DNA from: Pacificibacter marinus
GTDB taxonomy: Bacteria > Pseudomonadota > Alphaproteobacteria > Rhodobacterales > Rhodobacteraceae
Assembly: GCF_018860665.1 (NCBI RefSeq)
Contig: NZ_JAHKPK010000005.1
Span: 1 to 64,000, forward strand
Length of the DNA stretch: 64,000 nt
Reading direction: 5' to 3'
Each line of letters begins with the position of its first letter. Within the stretch, counting starts at the first letter, position 1. A program made the translations under genes and the position numbers. Below the pieces are notes generated by a model. That model was given only the letters and a program-made list of their open reading frames with translations. It did not search any database and was not told the DNA's origin. Of the stretch, positions 35,133 through 44,442 are shown in pieces.

Positions 35133-36491
35133 ATGGCATCTGCAGCAGAACAAATGGCGGCGAACTTAAGCTGGGGCACCTTCGGGAAAGCCACAGAACT
35201 TCGTCAGCGTATTATTTTCACCCTCGGTCTGTTGATCGTCTATCGTTTGGGCACATTTATTCCCGTCCCCGGTATCGACGCCAACGCACTCCGTGACTTT
35301 ATGGAACAAGCCTCATCTGGAATCGGCGGTATTCTGTCGATGTTTACAGGTGGTGCTTTGGGCCGGATGGGCATTTTTGCTCTCGGCATCATGCCCTATA
35401 TTTCGGCATCGATTATCGTTCAGTTACTGACGGCTATGGTGCCCAAACTTGAGCAACTCAAGAAAGAGGGCGAACAGGGGCGTAAAAAGATCAACCAATA
35501 TACCCGTTTCGGTACGGTCGCCTTGGCGCTGTTCCAAGCTTACGGATTGGCAGCCTCGCTGGAAGCAGGCGATTTGGCCCATGAGGCTGGTTGGTATTTC
35601 CGTGCAGGTGTGGTTATCACACTCGTCGGTGGCACAATGTTCTTGATGTGGTTGGGTGAGCAAATCACCAACCGCGGCATCGGCAATGGTATCTCTTTGA
35701 TCATCTTTGTTGGCATCGTTGCCGAGATCCCAAGTGCATTGGCGCAGTTCCTTGCCTCTGGACGCTCTGGTGCGATTTCGCCTTTCGTGATCATCGTCGT
35801 TTTGGCAATGATCGTTGGGGTGATTGCCTTCGTGGTCTTTATGGAACGTGCCCTGCGCAAAGTGCACATTCAATATCCGCGTCGTCAGCAAGGCATGAAA
35901 GTCTTTGACGCGCAAAGCAGCCACTTGCCGATCAAAGTGAACCCTGCCGGCGTTATCCCTGCGATTTTCGCTTCGTCCTTGTTGCTCTTGCCAACGACAA
36001 TCGCGACCTTCTCTGGCCAGTCTGATCTTGGCCCTGTGATGTCGACAATCTTGGCTTACTTCGGTCCAGGCCAGCCGCTTTACTTGCTGTTCTTTACGGC
36101 GATGATCGTGTTCTTTGCCTACTTCTACACAGCTAACGTTGCCTTTAAGACCGAAGATGTAGCGGATAACCTTAAAAACCAAAACGGTTTCATTCCAGGT
36201 ATTCGTCCAGGCAAGAAAACTGAAGAGCATTTGGATTACATTGTGGCCCGTCTCTTGGTGATTGGTTCGGCCTACCTTGCGGCAGTTTGTCTCTTGCCAG
36301 AGATTTTGCGTAGCCAATTTACCATTCCATTCTATTTTGGCGGCACTTCTGTTTTGATTGTTGTTTCAGTGACAATGGATACAATTCAGCAAATTCAGTC
36401 ACATCTGCTGGCACACCAGTACGAAGGCTTGATTGAAAAATCTCAACTGCGTGGCAAGAAGCGTGGCAAAAGAGGGACCGCTAGACGATGA
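35133..36491 (+). CDS. secY: Protein translocase subunit SecY
   Basis: SecY is the channel of the Sec translocon in the inner membrane. The 452-residue protein has ten membrane helices. Signature stretches include [11 protein letters not shown] (about 39-49), [23 protein letters not shown] (about 76-98), and [15 protein letters not shown] (about 175-190). The C-terminal cytoplasmic tail ends with basic residues ([13 protein letters not shown]). Its stop overlaps the start of adk by four bases. A ribosome site (AAGAGAG) precedes ATG 35133. Confidence 0.97.
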   Translation: MASAAEQMAANLSWGTFGKATELRQRIIFTLGLLIVYRLGTFIPVPGIDANALRDFMEQASSGIGGILSMFTGGALGRMGIFALGIMPYISASIIVQLLTAMVPKLEQLKKEGEQGRKKINQYTRFGTVALALFQAYGLAASLEAGDLAHEAGWYFRAGVVITLVGGTMFLMWLGEQITNRGIGNGISLIIFVGIVAEIPSALAQFLASGRSGAISPFVIIVVLAMIVGVIAFVVFMERALRKVHIQYPRRQQGMKVFDAQSSHLPIKVNPAGVIPAIFASSLLLLPTTIATFSGQSDLGPVMSTILAYFGPGQPLYLLFFTAMIVFFAYFYTANVAFKTEDVADNLKNQNGFIPGIRPGKKTEEHLDYIVARLLVIGSAYLAAVCLLPEILRSQFTIPFYFGGTSVLIVVSVTMDTIQQIQSHLLAHQYEGLIEKSQLRGKKRGKRGTARR

Positions 36492-37063
36492 ACATTATTC
36501 TGCTTGGACCACCCGGAGCGGGCAAAGGAACGCAAGCGCAGCGCCTTGTAAAAGAACGCGGCATGATGCAACTTTCAACGGGTGATATGCTACGTGAAGC
36601 GCGGACATCTGGAACTGAAATGGGCCAGAAAGTCGCTGCGGTGATGGATGCTGGTCAGTTGGTGACTGATGAAATCGTGATTGGCCTGATTGAAGAAAAG
36701 ATTCGCGAAGGTAATGCGGCTGGATACATCTTTGATGGCTTTCCACGCACCCTTGGCCAAGCGGATGCATTGAACGAGCTGTTGTCACGTAACGGTGCGC
36801 AACTCGAAGCGGTGATCCAGCTTGAGGTTGACGACGAGACTTTGGTTGCACGAATTGTCAATCGCGCGAAAGAGGCAGAGGCTGCCGGTCAGCCTGTGCG
36901 TGCGGATGACAATGAAGACAGTGTCAAAATCCGTTTAATGGAATACTACAAAAAGACATCTCCGCTGCTCGGTTATTACTATGCCCGAGGTGATCTGCAG
37001 TCCGTAAATGGTCTGCAAGATGTTGAAAAAGTTGCCTCTGACATTGCGCAGATACTGGACTAA
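36488..37063 (+). CDS. adk: Adenylate kinase (short type)
   Basis: Adk converts AMP and ATP to two ADP. The 191-residue enzyme has the P-loop [13 protein letters not shown], the AMP-binding LSTGDMLR, and [15 protein letters not shown]. Between [11 protein letters not shown] and EDSVKIRL the LID region is very short, with no zinc-finger cysteines, the short-variant type also found in other alphaproteobacteria. It overlaps secY by four bases. A 12-bp inverted repeat follows 62 bases after the stop. Confidence 0.97.
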   Translation: MNIILLGPPGAGKGTQAQRLVKERGMMQLSTGDMLREARTSGTEMGQKVAAVMDAGQLVTDEIVIGLIEEKIREGNAAGYIFDGFPRTLGQADALNELLSRNGAQLEAVIQLEVDDETLVARIVNRAKEAEAAGQPVRADDNEDSVKIRLMEYYKKTSPLLGYYYARGDLQSVNGLQDVEKVASDIAQILD

Positions 37064-37495
37064 GATGATTGGTGCTTTGGCCAGTCGCAAATAGCGTTTT
37101 TGCCTAAGCAACTGAACAGCCTTACAAAGGGCGCGTTGAATCCAAGAGATTGACGCGCCCTTTGCTTTGGTCGTGCAATGTGCCTGACGGGGGTGACTTG
37201 CCGATTCCTAATGCTTCCAATGCGTCCATGCGCAAGGTTTTAGGCCTTTTAAAGGGCTACGCATGTGTCCAGAGTGACCGTTTTGGATATAATTGATGAG
37301 ATCAGGTTGTTGGCGGTTGACCTTGGCCCGATTCGCATCTATGGCAACCCATCCTTAACAGGAAAATTTTGCGTGTAGCGAGTCTGCGCGCAAAGATCAT
37401 CGCATTCAGCTGACGCCCGTAGGTCTAAACTTGCGGGCTTCCGTTGTGAAAAAAGGTTCCGGCACTACGGAATCGCAACGAAAAAGGAATATACA
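37064..37495. other. Gap between adk and rpsM
   Basis: There is no gene in these 432 bases. It contains a strong hairpin at 37125-37164 and probably the promoter and leader of rpsM, so adk and rpsM are likely in separate transcripts. A second shorter feature was not found. Confidence 0.5.
37125..37164 (+). terminator. 12-bp stem-loop after adk, terminator-like
   Basis: CAAAGGGCGCGT (37125-37136) pairs perfectly with ACGCGCCCTTTG (37153-37164) around a 16-base loop. Only CTTT follows, so termination would be weak or factor-assisted. Confidence 0.6.
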
Positions 37496-37864
37496 TTGGC
37501 TCGTATCGCCGGCGTAAACATCCCTACAGGCAAGCGTCTTCCTATCGCTTTGACCTATGTAACGGGTATTGGATCTAAATCCGCAAAAGACATCTGTGCA
37601 GCAGTTGGCATCGAGGAAACTCGTCGTGTTAATGAACTGTCTGACACCGAAGTTCTGACACTTCGTGAGTACATCGACGCGAACTACACTGTTGAGGGTG
37701 ACCTTCGCCGTGAAACGCAGATGAACATCAAACGCGCTATGGACCTTGGTTCATACGTAGGCTTGCGTCACCGTCGCAACCTCCCAGTACGCGGTCAGCG
37801 TACACACACCAACGCACGCACTCGCAAGGGTCCTGCGAAAGCCATCGCTGGCAAGAAGAAGTAA
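37496..37864 (+). CDS. rpsM: 30S ribosomal protein S13
   Basis: S13 (122 residues) sits at the head of the 30S subunit near tRNAs and the bridge to the 50S. The sequence [20 protein letters not shown] and the closing [22 protein letters not shown] are diagnostic. The codon at the expected start is TTG, preceded by AAAAAGGA at ribosome distance; no in-frame ATG or GTG fits, so this housekeeping gene appears to start with TTG. rpsK follows after 15 bases. Confidence 0.97.
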   Translation: MARIAGVNIPTGKRLPIALTYVTGIGSKSAKDICAAVGIEETRRVNELSDTEVLTLREYIDANYTVEGDLRRETQMNIKRAMDLGSYVGLRHRRNLPVRGQRTHTNARTRKGPAKAIAGKKK

Positions 37865-37879
37865 GGGAGGCTATTCGAT

Positions 37880-38269
37880 ATGGCACGTGATACCCGTCGT
37901 ACTAAGAAAAAAGTTTCCAAGAACATCGCCACAGGCGTTGCTCACGTAAACTCGACTTTCAACAACACCAAGATTTTGATCTCTGACGTTCAGGGCAACG
38001 CAATTGCTTGGTCTTCTGCTGGCACAATGGGCTTTAAAGGATCGCGTAAATCGACTCCTTACGCTGCTCAGATGGCTGCTGAAGATGCTGGTAAAAAAGC
38101 ACAAGAGCATGGCGTTAAAACTCTGGAAGTTGAAGTTCAAGGCCCAGGTTCTGGTCGTGAGTCCGCATTGCGCGCACTTGCTGCACTTGGTCTGAACGTC
38201 ACATCTATCCGTGACGTGACGCCTATGGCGCACAACGGCTGCCGCCCACCAAAGCGTCGCCGCGTATAA
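37880..38269 (+). CDS. rpsK: 30S ribosomal protein S11
   Basis: S11 (129 residues) binds 16S rRNA in the platform. It shows [38 protein letters not shown] and the conserved end [12 protein letters not shown]. It is preceded by GGGAGG and sits 15 bases after rpsM. A terminator-like hairpin follows before rpoA. Confidence 0.97.
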   Translation: MARDTRRTKKKVSKNIATGVAHVNSTFNNTKILISDVQGNAIAWSSAGTMGFKGSRKSTPYAAQMAAEDAGKKAQEHGVKTLEVEVQGPGSGRESALRALAALGLNVTSIRDVTPMAHNGCRPPKRRRV

Positions 38270-38285
38270 TTTCGTTACTATTTAT

Positions 38286-38319
38286 GGGTCGCGGGCGATT
38301 TTGCTCGCGATCCGTTTTT
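38286..38319 (+). terminator. Terminator-like hairpin between rpsK and rpoA
   Basis: GGGTCGCGGGC and GCTCGCGATCC pair as an 11-bp stem with two G-T pairs and loop GATTTT, followed by G and five Ts. It lies 16 bases after the rpsK stop. As rpoA normally shares this transcript, it may act as a partial terminator or attenuator. Confidence 0.7.
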
Positions 38320-38389
38320 GCGTTTTTAAGACCCCTCGGGCGTCCCCTACTTCAGGACATGGGTTCGGGACAAGAATGGAGGCTACAGC

Positions 38390-39406
38390 ATGATCCACAA
38401 GAATTGGGCCGAGCTCATCAAACCACAGCAACTTGAGGTGAAACCTGGCAACGAGCCAGCACGTCAAGCGACTATTATTGCTGAACCACTTGAGCGTGGC
38501 TTCGGTCTGACGCTGGGCAACGCCCTGCGCCGCATTTTGATGTCATCCCTTCAAGGTGCTGCCATCACATCTGTACAGATCGACAACGTTCTGCACGAAT
38601 TTTCTTCGGTCGCTGGTGTTCGCGAAGATGTCACAGACATTATCTTGAACCTCAAAGGTGTGGCTTTGCGCATGGAAGTCGAAGGCCCAAAGCGCCTTTC
38701 CATCTCTGCAAAAGGTCCGATGGTTGTTACAGCTGGTGACATTTCAGAATCTGCTGGCATTGAAGTTTTGAACAAAGACCACGTGATCTGTCACCTCGAC
38801 GACGGCGCTGATTTGTTCATGGAACTCACAGTAAACACGGGCAAAGGCTACGTGTCTGCTGAGAAAAACAAACCAGAAGATGCGCCAATCGGTCTCATCC
38901 CGATCGATGCGATCTACTCCCCTGTGAAAAAAGTGTCCTACGACGTGCAGCCGACCCGCGAAGGTCAGGTTCTCGACTATGACAAACTCACATTGAAAAT
39001 CGACACTGATGGTTCTGTCACCCCAGAAGACGCCGTGGCTTACGCCGCGCGCATTCTGCAAGATCAGCTCGGTATCTTCGTCAACTTCGACGAGCCTGAG
39101 TCTGCCAACCGTCAAGAAGAAGACGATGGTCTCGAGTTCAACCCACTTCTGCTTAAGAAAGTGGACGAGCTTGAATTGTCAGTACGTTCCGCGAACTGCC
39201 TCAAGAACGACAACATCGTCTACATCGGTGACCTCATTCAGAAAACCGAAGCTGAGATGCTCCGCACACCAAACTTTGGCCGCAAATCTTTGAACGAGAT
39301 CAAAGAAGTGTTGTCAGGTATGGGGCTGCACCTCGGAATGGACGTTGAAGAATGGCCACCAGAGAACATCGAAGATCTGGCTAAGAAATTCGAAGACCAG
39401 TTCTAA
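38390..39406 (+). CDS. rpoA: DNA-directed RNA polymerase subunit alpha
   Basis: RpoA (338 residues) nucleates core polymerase assembly. The N-terminal domain (about 1-235) shows [23 protein letters not shown] and the dimer surface. The C-terminal DNA-binding domain (about 255-330) has [22 protein letters not shown] and [16 protein letters not shown], the helices that contact UP elements and activators. GGAGG lies upstream of ATG 38390. A GAAA-tetraloop hairpin follows the stop. Confidence 0.98.
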   Translation: MIHKNWAELIKPQQLEVKPGNEPARQATIIAEPLERGFGLTLGNALRRILMSSLQGAAITSVQIDNVLHEFSSVAGVREDVTDIILNLKGVALRMEVEGPKRLSISAKGPMVVTAGDISESAGIEVLNKDHVICHLDDGADLFMELTVNTGKGYVSAEKNKPEDAPIGLIPIDAIYSPVKKVSYDVQPTREGQVLDYDKLTLKIDTDGSVTPEDAVAYAARILQDQLGIFVNFDEPESANRQEEDDGLEFNPLLLKKVDELELSVRSANCLKNDNIVYIGDLIQKTEAEMLRTPNFGRKSLNEIKEVLSGMGLHLGMDVEEWPPENIEDLAKKFEDQF

Positions 39407-39413
39407 GAGATTT

Positions 39414-39437
39414 GGGAGGACGCGAAAGTGTCCTCCC
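39414..39437 (+). other. 10-bp hairpin with GAAA tetraloop between rpoA and rplQ
   Basis: GGGAGGACGC-GAAA-GTGTCCTCCC forms a 10-bp stem (one G-T pair) closed by a GNRA tetraloop, seven bases after the rpoA stop. No T-run follows, so an RNA processing, stability or protein-binding role fits better than termination. Confidence 0.6.
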
Positions 39438-39558
39438 GCAAATGCCCGTTTGGTACGGGGACTATCGGGGTTCGATTGTAAAGAGAATCCTCAAGGAGAG
39501 TAGCTGACACGCATCGGCTGCCAGACAAAGTATAAAAGCACGTTATAGGAGATATACA

Positions 39559-39984
39559 ATGCGCCACGCTAGAGGTTACCGCCGCCTGAACCGTACACAT
39601 GAGCACCGCAAAGCGATGTTCGCGAACATGGCCGGCTCGCTCATCGAACATGAGCAAATCAAAACAACTTTGCCAAAAGCAAAAGAATTGCGCCCGATCA
39701 TTGAGAAATTGATCACTTTGGGCAAGCGCGGCGATCTGCACGCGCGCCGTCAAGCCGCAAGCCAGCTCAAGCAAGAACAGTTTGCTGCGAAACTCTTCGA
39801 CATTCTCGGCCCACGTTACGCTGAGCGTCAAGGTGGCTACGTGCGTATCGTACGCGCTGGCTTCCGCTACGGTGACAATGCACCGATGGCGATCATCGAA
39901 TTCGTTGACCGTGATGCCTCTGCCAAAGGTGCAGCTGACAAGGCGCGCCTTGCAGAAGAAGATGGCACCGTCGCTGACGCATAA
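39559..39984 (+). CDS. rplQ: 50S ribosomal protein L17
   Basis: L17 (141 residues) binds 23S rRNA near the peptide exit. It begins with [19 protein letters not shown] and has [24 protein letters not shown], both diagnostic. The alanine-rich tail after about residue 120 is typical of alphaproteobacteria. It is the last gene of the alpha operon and is followed by a clear terminator. Confidence 0.97.
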   Translation: MRHARGYRRLNRTHEHRKAMFANMAGSLIEHEQIKTTLPKAKELRPIIEKLITLGKRGDLHARRQAASQLKQEQFAAKLFDILGPRYAERQGGYVRIVRAGFRYGDNAPMAIIEFVDRDASAKGAADKARLAEEDGTVADA

Positions 39985-40008
39985 TTGTGCACAGCATGCT
40001 AAAATTTG

Positions 40009-40039
40009 GGCTCCACTCTTTTTGAGTGGGGCCTTTTTT
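40009..40039 (+). terminator. Rho-independent terminator after rplQ
   Basis: GGCTCCACTC and GAGTGGGGCC form a 10-bp stem (one G-T pair) with a TTTTT loop, followed by six Ts. It closes the ribosomal block. Confidence 0.92.
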
Positions 40040-40301
40040 GTGCCGATTCCTGTGGTTTCGCGGTAACGTGACGTAGCAAAGGCGTGAAATCTGTCTTTCA
40101 ATCTATAATTGTATGGAGACTTAGGGTTTATTGGTTGCGTTGATTGTATCGGCTTATGAGAAAGCTGTCATTTCGTTAGGTAAGTTAACTTCGTCGTCTG
40201 AATTTTGGTAATCGAGCCTTTTCAAATGATAACTGTTAGTTTAGCGTCGAGGGTGGCAGTCGCCTTTAGGTTGCCATCCTTTTGATAGTGAATGAGCTTT
40301 C

Positions 40302-40913
40302 ATGTCCAGTACCACAGAACTCAATCGTCTATTTGCACAACTGCGCACCGCTGCGCCTGTTGGCTATACCGCTGGCCTGCACATTCGTTTTGCGGCGCCT
40401 TTGGTGTATCAGTCGACGTATGATCCCAAGTGGTTGGAGCATTACACAACGAATGCTTATGCCTTGCGCGACCCTATGATCGCTTGGGGGTTGAGCACTG
40501 AAGGACAAACAAGGTGGAGCGAAATAGAACTCCCCGATCCATTTAATATTTGGAGGCAGGCCGCTGAATTCGGCCTGAATTACGGAATGGCCGTGTCTTG
40601 TGGACCGGTTCAGTCGCGCTCTATTGTCGGGTGTTCCCGCACAGACCGCGAGTTTACTGATGCTGAGATCGCAAAAATTGCGACCGTCGTGCGCACTTTG
40701 CATGAGGTGTCTGAACCCCAAACACAACTGACACAGGCCCAAATTCAGGCCCTCCGGTGCATCGCGGGCGGTGATCGTCACGCAGCTGCCGCGGCCAAAC
40801 TCGGGATTTCTGAAAGTGCGCTAAAAGCACGATTGGTATCGGCCCGAGAGCGTCTAATGGCGCGGACCACTTCAGAGGCAATTCAAAAAGCCAAGGAGAT
40901 TAAGCTGTTGTGA
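40302..40913 (+). CDS. LuxR family quorum-sensing regulator
   Basis: This 203-residue protein combines an N-terminal autoinducer-binding domain (about 1-130, with YDPKWLEHYTTNAYALRDP and WSE, residues that line the acyl-homoserine-lactone pocket in the family) and a C-terminal LuxR-type helix-turn-helix (about 143-203, LTQAQIQALRCIAGGDRHAAAAAKLGISESALKARL). It is shorter than the usual 230-250 residues. It precedes the luxI-type gene by 53 bases on the same strand, so they are likely cotranscribed. It would bind the signal made by its neighbour and regulate target genes, perhaps its own operon. Confidence 0.88.
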   Translation: MSSTTELNRLFAQLRTAAPVGYTAGLHIRFAAPLVYQSTYDPKWLEHYTTNAYALRDPMIAWGLSTEGQTRWSEIELPDPFNIWRQAAEFGLNYGMAVSCGPVQSRSIVGCSRTDREFTDAEIAKIATVVRTLHEVSEPQTQLTQAQIQALRCIAGGDRHAAAAAKLGISESALKARLVSARERLMARTTSEAIQKAKEIKLL

Positions 40914-40966
40914 TGGTGCAAGCTCTCGCGTTGCGTTGAAGAACTCAACCAGCACTGGAGAATACC

Positions 40967-41554
40967 ATGCAAACGACTACCCTTTCTTTCACAAATTTAC
41001 ACAACCATGGCGATCTTTTTGCGAACATGCTTCGCGCCAGACATGAAACATTTATTCAGCAAGCCAAATGGGATTTACCCCAAGCTGACGGAATGGAATA
41101 TGATCAATATGATACACCTGCATCCCGTTGGATCGCAGTGCACGAGTTTGGCGAAGTTTTGGCCGGTATCCGATTGACCCCTACGACAACGAAATGTGGC
41201 ATTTATTCTTACATGATCCGCGATGCTCAGCGTGGGTTGTTAGACAGTATCCCGTCAGATCTGCTGTTTGATGAGGCACCAGTTGCACAGCATGTTTGGG
41301 AATCAAGTCGTATTTTCGTGTCACATCGTGTGCCAGCGAAAAGCCGTATGCGTGTTCAGATGAATCTGATCAACGAGATGACCCTGTCTGCTCGGGCATT
41401 GGGGGCCACATCTGTGATCGGCTTGATTCCAGAAAACGGTCCTCGTTGGGGGCGTCGTGTTGGTCTTGATATCGACGTGATCGGACGCGTAATGGATATG
41501 GATGGCACCAAAAACGCTTGTATCCGTATTAATCTGTCTAATAAACTGCACTAG
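40967..41554 (+). CDS. Acyl-homoserine-lactone synthase (LuxI family)
   Basis: The enzyme makes an N-acyl-homoserine-lactone signal from S-adenosylmethionine and an acyl carrier. The 195-residue protein keeps the invariant LuxI residues: Arg25, Phe29, Trp35, Asp46 and Asp49 (in RHETF ... KWDLP ... YDQYDTP), Arg in GIRLTPT, and ESSRIFV with its Glu and Arg. CTGGAGAA precedes ATG 40967. A terminator follows 14 bases after the stop. The acyl-chain length cannot be read from the sequence. Confidence 0.92.
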   Translation: MQTTTLSFTNLHNHGDLFANMLRARHETFIQQAKWDLPQADGMEYDQYDTPASRWIAVHEFGEVLAGIRLTPTTTKCGIYSYMIRDAQRGLLDSIPSDLLFDEAPVAQHVWESSRIFVSHRVPAKSRMRVQMNLINEMTLSARALGATSVIGLIPENGPRWGRRVGLDIDVIGRVMDMDGTKNACIRINLSNKLH

Positions 41555-41568
41555 TATGTATTCAAGAT

Positions 41569-41601
41569 CGGGGCCGAGACGCGCCATATCGGCCCCGTTT
41601 T
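41569..41601 (+). terminator. Rho-independent terminator after the luxI-type gene
   Basis: CGGGGCCGA and TCGGCCCCG form a 9-bp stem with an 11-base loop, followed by four Ts and a T-rich tail. Confidence 0.85.
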
Positions 41602-41639
41602 CTCTTTTATGACACTGCTTTGCGGCGTAATGTGCGGGC

Positions 41640-42962
41640 ATGTCAGATCTTTTCACCACAGATGAAGTTCCCAAGTCACACAAAAGCCCGTTGACGCCAA
41701 GCCCGTTGGCGGATCGGCTGCGGCCCAAAGCGCTTGGGGATGTGATCGGCCAAGCGCAGGTGCTGGGGGCGGAGGCTCCGCTTGGCGTGATGCTGGCCTC
41801 TGGGTCTTTGTCGTCGATCATTTTCTGGGGTCCTCCTGGTGTGGGCAAGACCACCATCGCGCGGCTGTTGGCCGACGAAACCGATCTGCATTTTGTACAA
41901 ATTTCTGCGATTTTCACCGGTGTTCCGGACTTGCGCAAAGTGTTCGAGGCGGCAAAGCTGCGCCGTCAGAACGGCAAGGGCACTCTGTTATTCGTGGACG
42001 AGATACACAGGTTCAACAAAGCCCAGCAGGATAGCTTTTTACCGCATATGGAAGATGGCACCATCTTGCTTGTGGGGGCCACCACCGAGAACCCAAGCTT
42101 CGAACTGAACGCAGCGGTGATGTCGCGCAGTCAGGTGATGGTATTGGAACGTCTGTCATTGGCTGATTTGGCGCTGATGGCCACACGAGCTGAAGAAGAA
42201 CTTGACCGGACCATGCCGCTGGACGCGCGAGCGCGCGCGACCCTGTTTGAGATGGCAGATGGCGACGGGCGCACATTGCTGAATCTGATCGAACAGATCA
42301 TGGCATGGAAAGTCACAGAACCGCTGACATCGGACCAACTTGGCAAACGCTTGATGCGGCGCGCTGCGAAATACGACAAATCCGGCGAAGAGCATTACAA
42401 TCTGATTTCCGCGTTGCACAAATCCGTGCGTGGTTCTGACCCAGACGCGGCACTGTATTGGTTTGCGCGCATGTTGGAAGGTGGCGAAGATCCCCGCTAT
42501 TTGGCACGGCGCTTTGTGCGCATGGCTGTGGAAGACATCGGCTTGGCCGACCCGCAGGCGCAAACAATTTGCATGCACGCATGGGAAACTTATGAGCGAT
42601 TGGGGTCGCCTGAGGGCGAATTGGCGCTGTCGCAGGCGGTGATCTATCTGGCGCTGGCGCCGAAATCCAACGCGGGCTATGTGGCCTATAAAGCCGCGCG
42701 TGAGGCGGCGCGCAAAACAGGCTCGGAACCGCCCCCCAAACACATTTTGAACGCCCCAACCAAAATGATGCAAGAACAAGGTTACGGCGCAGGCTATGCC
42801 TATGACCACGATTCTGAGGACGGGTTTTCGGGACAAAACTTTTTCCCTGACACTTTGCCGCGCACCCAGTTCTATGCACCAATTGAACGGGGGTTCGAGC
42901 GTGATTTGGCCAAAAGGGTCGCCTATTTCGAAAAGCTACGGGCCAAGCGGTCATCAGAGTGA
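41640..42962 (+). CDS. rarA: Replication-associated recombination protein A (AAA ATPase)
   Basis: RarA (MgsA) is a DNA-dependent ATPase acting at stalled forks. The 440-residue protein has an N-terminal clamp-loader-like ATPase (Walker A GPPGVGKTT near residue 70, Walker B LLFVDEIHRFNKAQQD near 120, sensor GATTENPSFELN near 145) and the RarA C-terminal domain (from about 265, HYNLISALHKSVRGSDPDAALYWFARML), which forms tetramers. The preceding terminator shows it has its own promoter. Confidence 0.96.
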   Translation: MSDLFTTDEVPKSHKSPLTPSPLADRLRPKALGDVIGQAQVLGAEAPLGVMLASGSLSSIIFWGPPGVGKTTIARLLADETDLHFVQISAIFTGVPDLRKVFEAAKLRRQNGKGTLLFVDEIHRFNKAQQDSFLPHMEDGTILLVGATTENPSFELNAAVMSRSQVMVLERLSLADLALMATRAEEELDRTMPLDARARATLFEMADGDGRTLLNLIEQIMAWKVTEPLTSDQLGKRLMRRAAKYDKSGEEHYNLISALHKSVRGSDPDAALYWFARMLEGGEDPRYLARRFVRMAVEDIGLADPQAQTICMHAWETYERLGSPEGELALSQAVIYLALAPKSNAGYVAYKAAREAARKTGSEPPPKHILNAPTKMMQEQGYGAGYAYDHDSEDGFSGQNFFPDTLPRTQFYAPIERGFERDLAKRVAYFEKLRAKRSSE

Positions 42963-43030
42963 CATGTGCGCCTATATCTGTTGACATTTTACCCTCTGCC
43001 ACCCAAGGAACAGGCAAAAGGACAGTGAAC

Positions 43031-43405
43031 ATGACACCTCTACTGCAAGTGGCCCTTGGGGGCGCCATCGGGGCTTCGGCCCGTTACCTGACTGGCATTG
43101 GCATGACGCGTTTGTTGGGCAAGGGATTCCCTTGGGGAACGATGAGTGTCAATTTTTTAGGGTCGTTCTTGATGGGTGTTTTGGTCGTGGTCTTGGCAGA
43201 AAAATCGGGCAATCGATTTGCGCCATTGCTTATGACAGGTGTCTTGGGTGGGTTTACCACTTATTCTGCGTTTTCGCTTGATGCGATTACGATCTATGAG
43301 CGCGGCCAATTCGGGCTTGCGGCTTTTTACGTATTCGGGACTTTGGCTTTGGCGCTTGGCGGCATTGCTTTTGGTCTCACAGTGGCACGAGGTTTCTTCG
43401 CATGA
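43031..43405 (+). CDS. crcB: Fluoride exporter CrcB/Fluc
   Basis: This 124-residue four-helix membrane protein is a Fluc-type fluoride channel: GGAIGASARYL near residue 10, the conserved Asn in SVNFLGSFLMG near 41-50, and GGFTTYSAFSLD near 75-86, which contains the pore phenylalanines and the sodium-binding turn. I use ATG 43031, preceded by AAAGGA; a longer frame from 42959 would begin inside the rarA end. No fluoride riboswitch was seen upstream. It overlaps the next gene by four bases. Confidence 0.93.
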   Translation: MTPLLQVALGGAIGASARYLTGIGMTRLLGKGFPWGTMSVNFLGSFLMGVLVVVLAEKSGNRFAPLLMTGVLGGFTTYSAFSLDAITIYERGQFGLAAFYVFGTLALALGGIAFGLTVARGFFA

Positions 43406-44442
43406 GCAAGGTTCAAATGATAACGATCGGAGACGATCAACCTGAGCAGCGTCTTGACCGTTGGTTCCGCAAATCGTTTCCTTTGGTGACGCAAGGCAAT
43501 ATCGAAAAGATGTGCCGCAAGGGCGATATTCGCGTTGATGGGGGGCGGGTGAAATCCAACACCCGCGTTGGTCCTGGTAATGTAGTGCGTGTCCCGCCGC
43601 TGCCCGATTCAGAGGCTCCAGCACATAACACCATTCGCATCACCAACGCGGACATCAAAATGATGCGTGATGCAGTGTTGTACAAAGACGACCATATTAT
43701 CGTGATCAACAAACCTGCCGGTCTGCCGACACAGGGGGGGTCTAAGCAGACGCGCCACGTGGATGTCCTGTCTGAAGCCTTGCGCTTTGGTTATGACGAA
43801 AAGCCACGTCTGGTGCACCGTTTGGACAAAGACACTTCGGGTGCTTTGGTTCTGGCGCGCACCCCTGCGATGGCGACGAAACTGACCGAAGCCTTCCGTC
43901 ACCGCAACACCCGTAAAATTTACTGGGCCTTGGTGGCGGGCGTGCCTGTGCCCTATTTGGGCGAGATCAAATATGGTCTGGTCAAAGCCATGGGGCGCGG
44001 CAAAGGCGGCGAGGGCGAAAAGATGCACGCCGTTCATCCGCGCGATGTCGACAGCACGCCGGGCGCGAAACGGGCGAGTTCGCTTTACGCCACGCTCTAC
44101 CGTGTGGGCAGCCGCGCGTCTTGGGTGGCGATGGAGCCTTTGACGGGGCGCACCCACCAGTTGCGTGTGCATATGGCCGAGATTGGCCACCCTATCGTTG
44201 GTGACGGCAAATACGGCGGCTCTGGCCAAGAAAACATGGGCGACGGATGGGGCGCGCAGCTTGGTGGCGTGATTAGCAAAAAATTGCACCTGCACGCACG
44301 CCGTATTGCGTTTGAACACCCTGTAACCAAAAAAGAACTCAGCGTGACAGCGCCATTGCCCGAGCATATGAAAAACAGCTGGGAGACTTTCGATTGGCAC
44401 GAAAGTTTGGCGGCCGAAGATCCTTTCGAGACATTGCGATGA
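43402..44442 (+). CDS. rluC: RluA-family pseudouridine synthase (RluC type)
   Basis: The enzyme converts specific uridines in 23S rRNA to pseudouridine. The 346-residue protein has an N-terminal S4 RNA-binding domain (about 15-75) and the catalytic domain with the nucleophile Asp in HRLDKDTSGALVLAR near 140, plus GRTHQLRVHMAEIGHPIVGD near 250. The choice of RluC over RluD rests on length and the S4 domain and is not certain. It starts inside the crcB stop and overlaps the HAD gene. Confidence 0.88.
   Translation: MSKVQMITIGDDQPEQRLDRWFRKSFPLVTQGNIEKMCRKGDIRVDGGRVKSNTRVGPGNVVRVPPLPDSEAPAHNTIRITNADIKMMRDAVLYKDDHIIVINKPAGLPTQGGSKQTRHVDVLSEALRFGYDEKPRLVHRLDKDTSGALVLARTPAMATKLTEAFRHRNTRKIYWALVAGVPVPYLGEIKYGLVKAMGRGKGGEGEKMHAVHPRDVDSTPGAKRASSLYATLYRVGSRASWVAMEPLTGRTHQLRVHMAEIGHPIVGDGKYGGSGQENMGDGWGAQLGGVISKKLHLHARRIAFEHPVTKKELSVTAPLPEHMKNSWETFDWHESLAAEDPFETLR

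Noticed and set aside
35424-36317. Long open frame on the minus strand inside secY (297 codons)
   Set aside because: It lies entirely antisense to secY, is rich in His, Gln and Asp with no domain-like pattern, and has no ribosome site; secY is certain.
43609-44400. Long minus-strand frame inside the RluA-family synthase gene (263 codons)
   Set aside because: Antisense shadow of a clear pseudouridine synthase; no motif or ribosome site.
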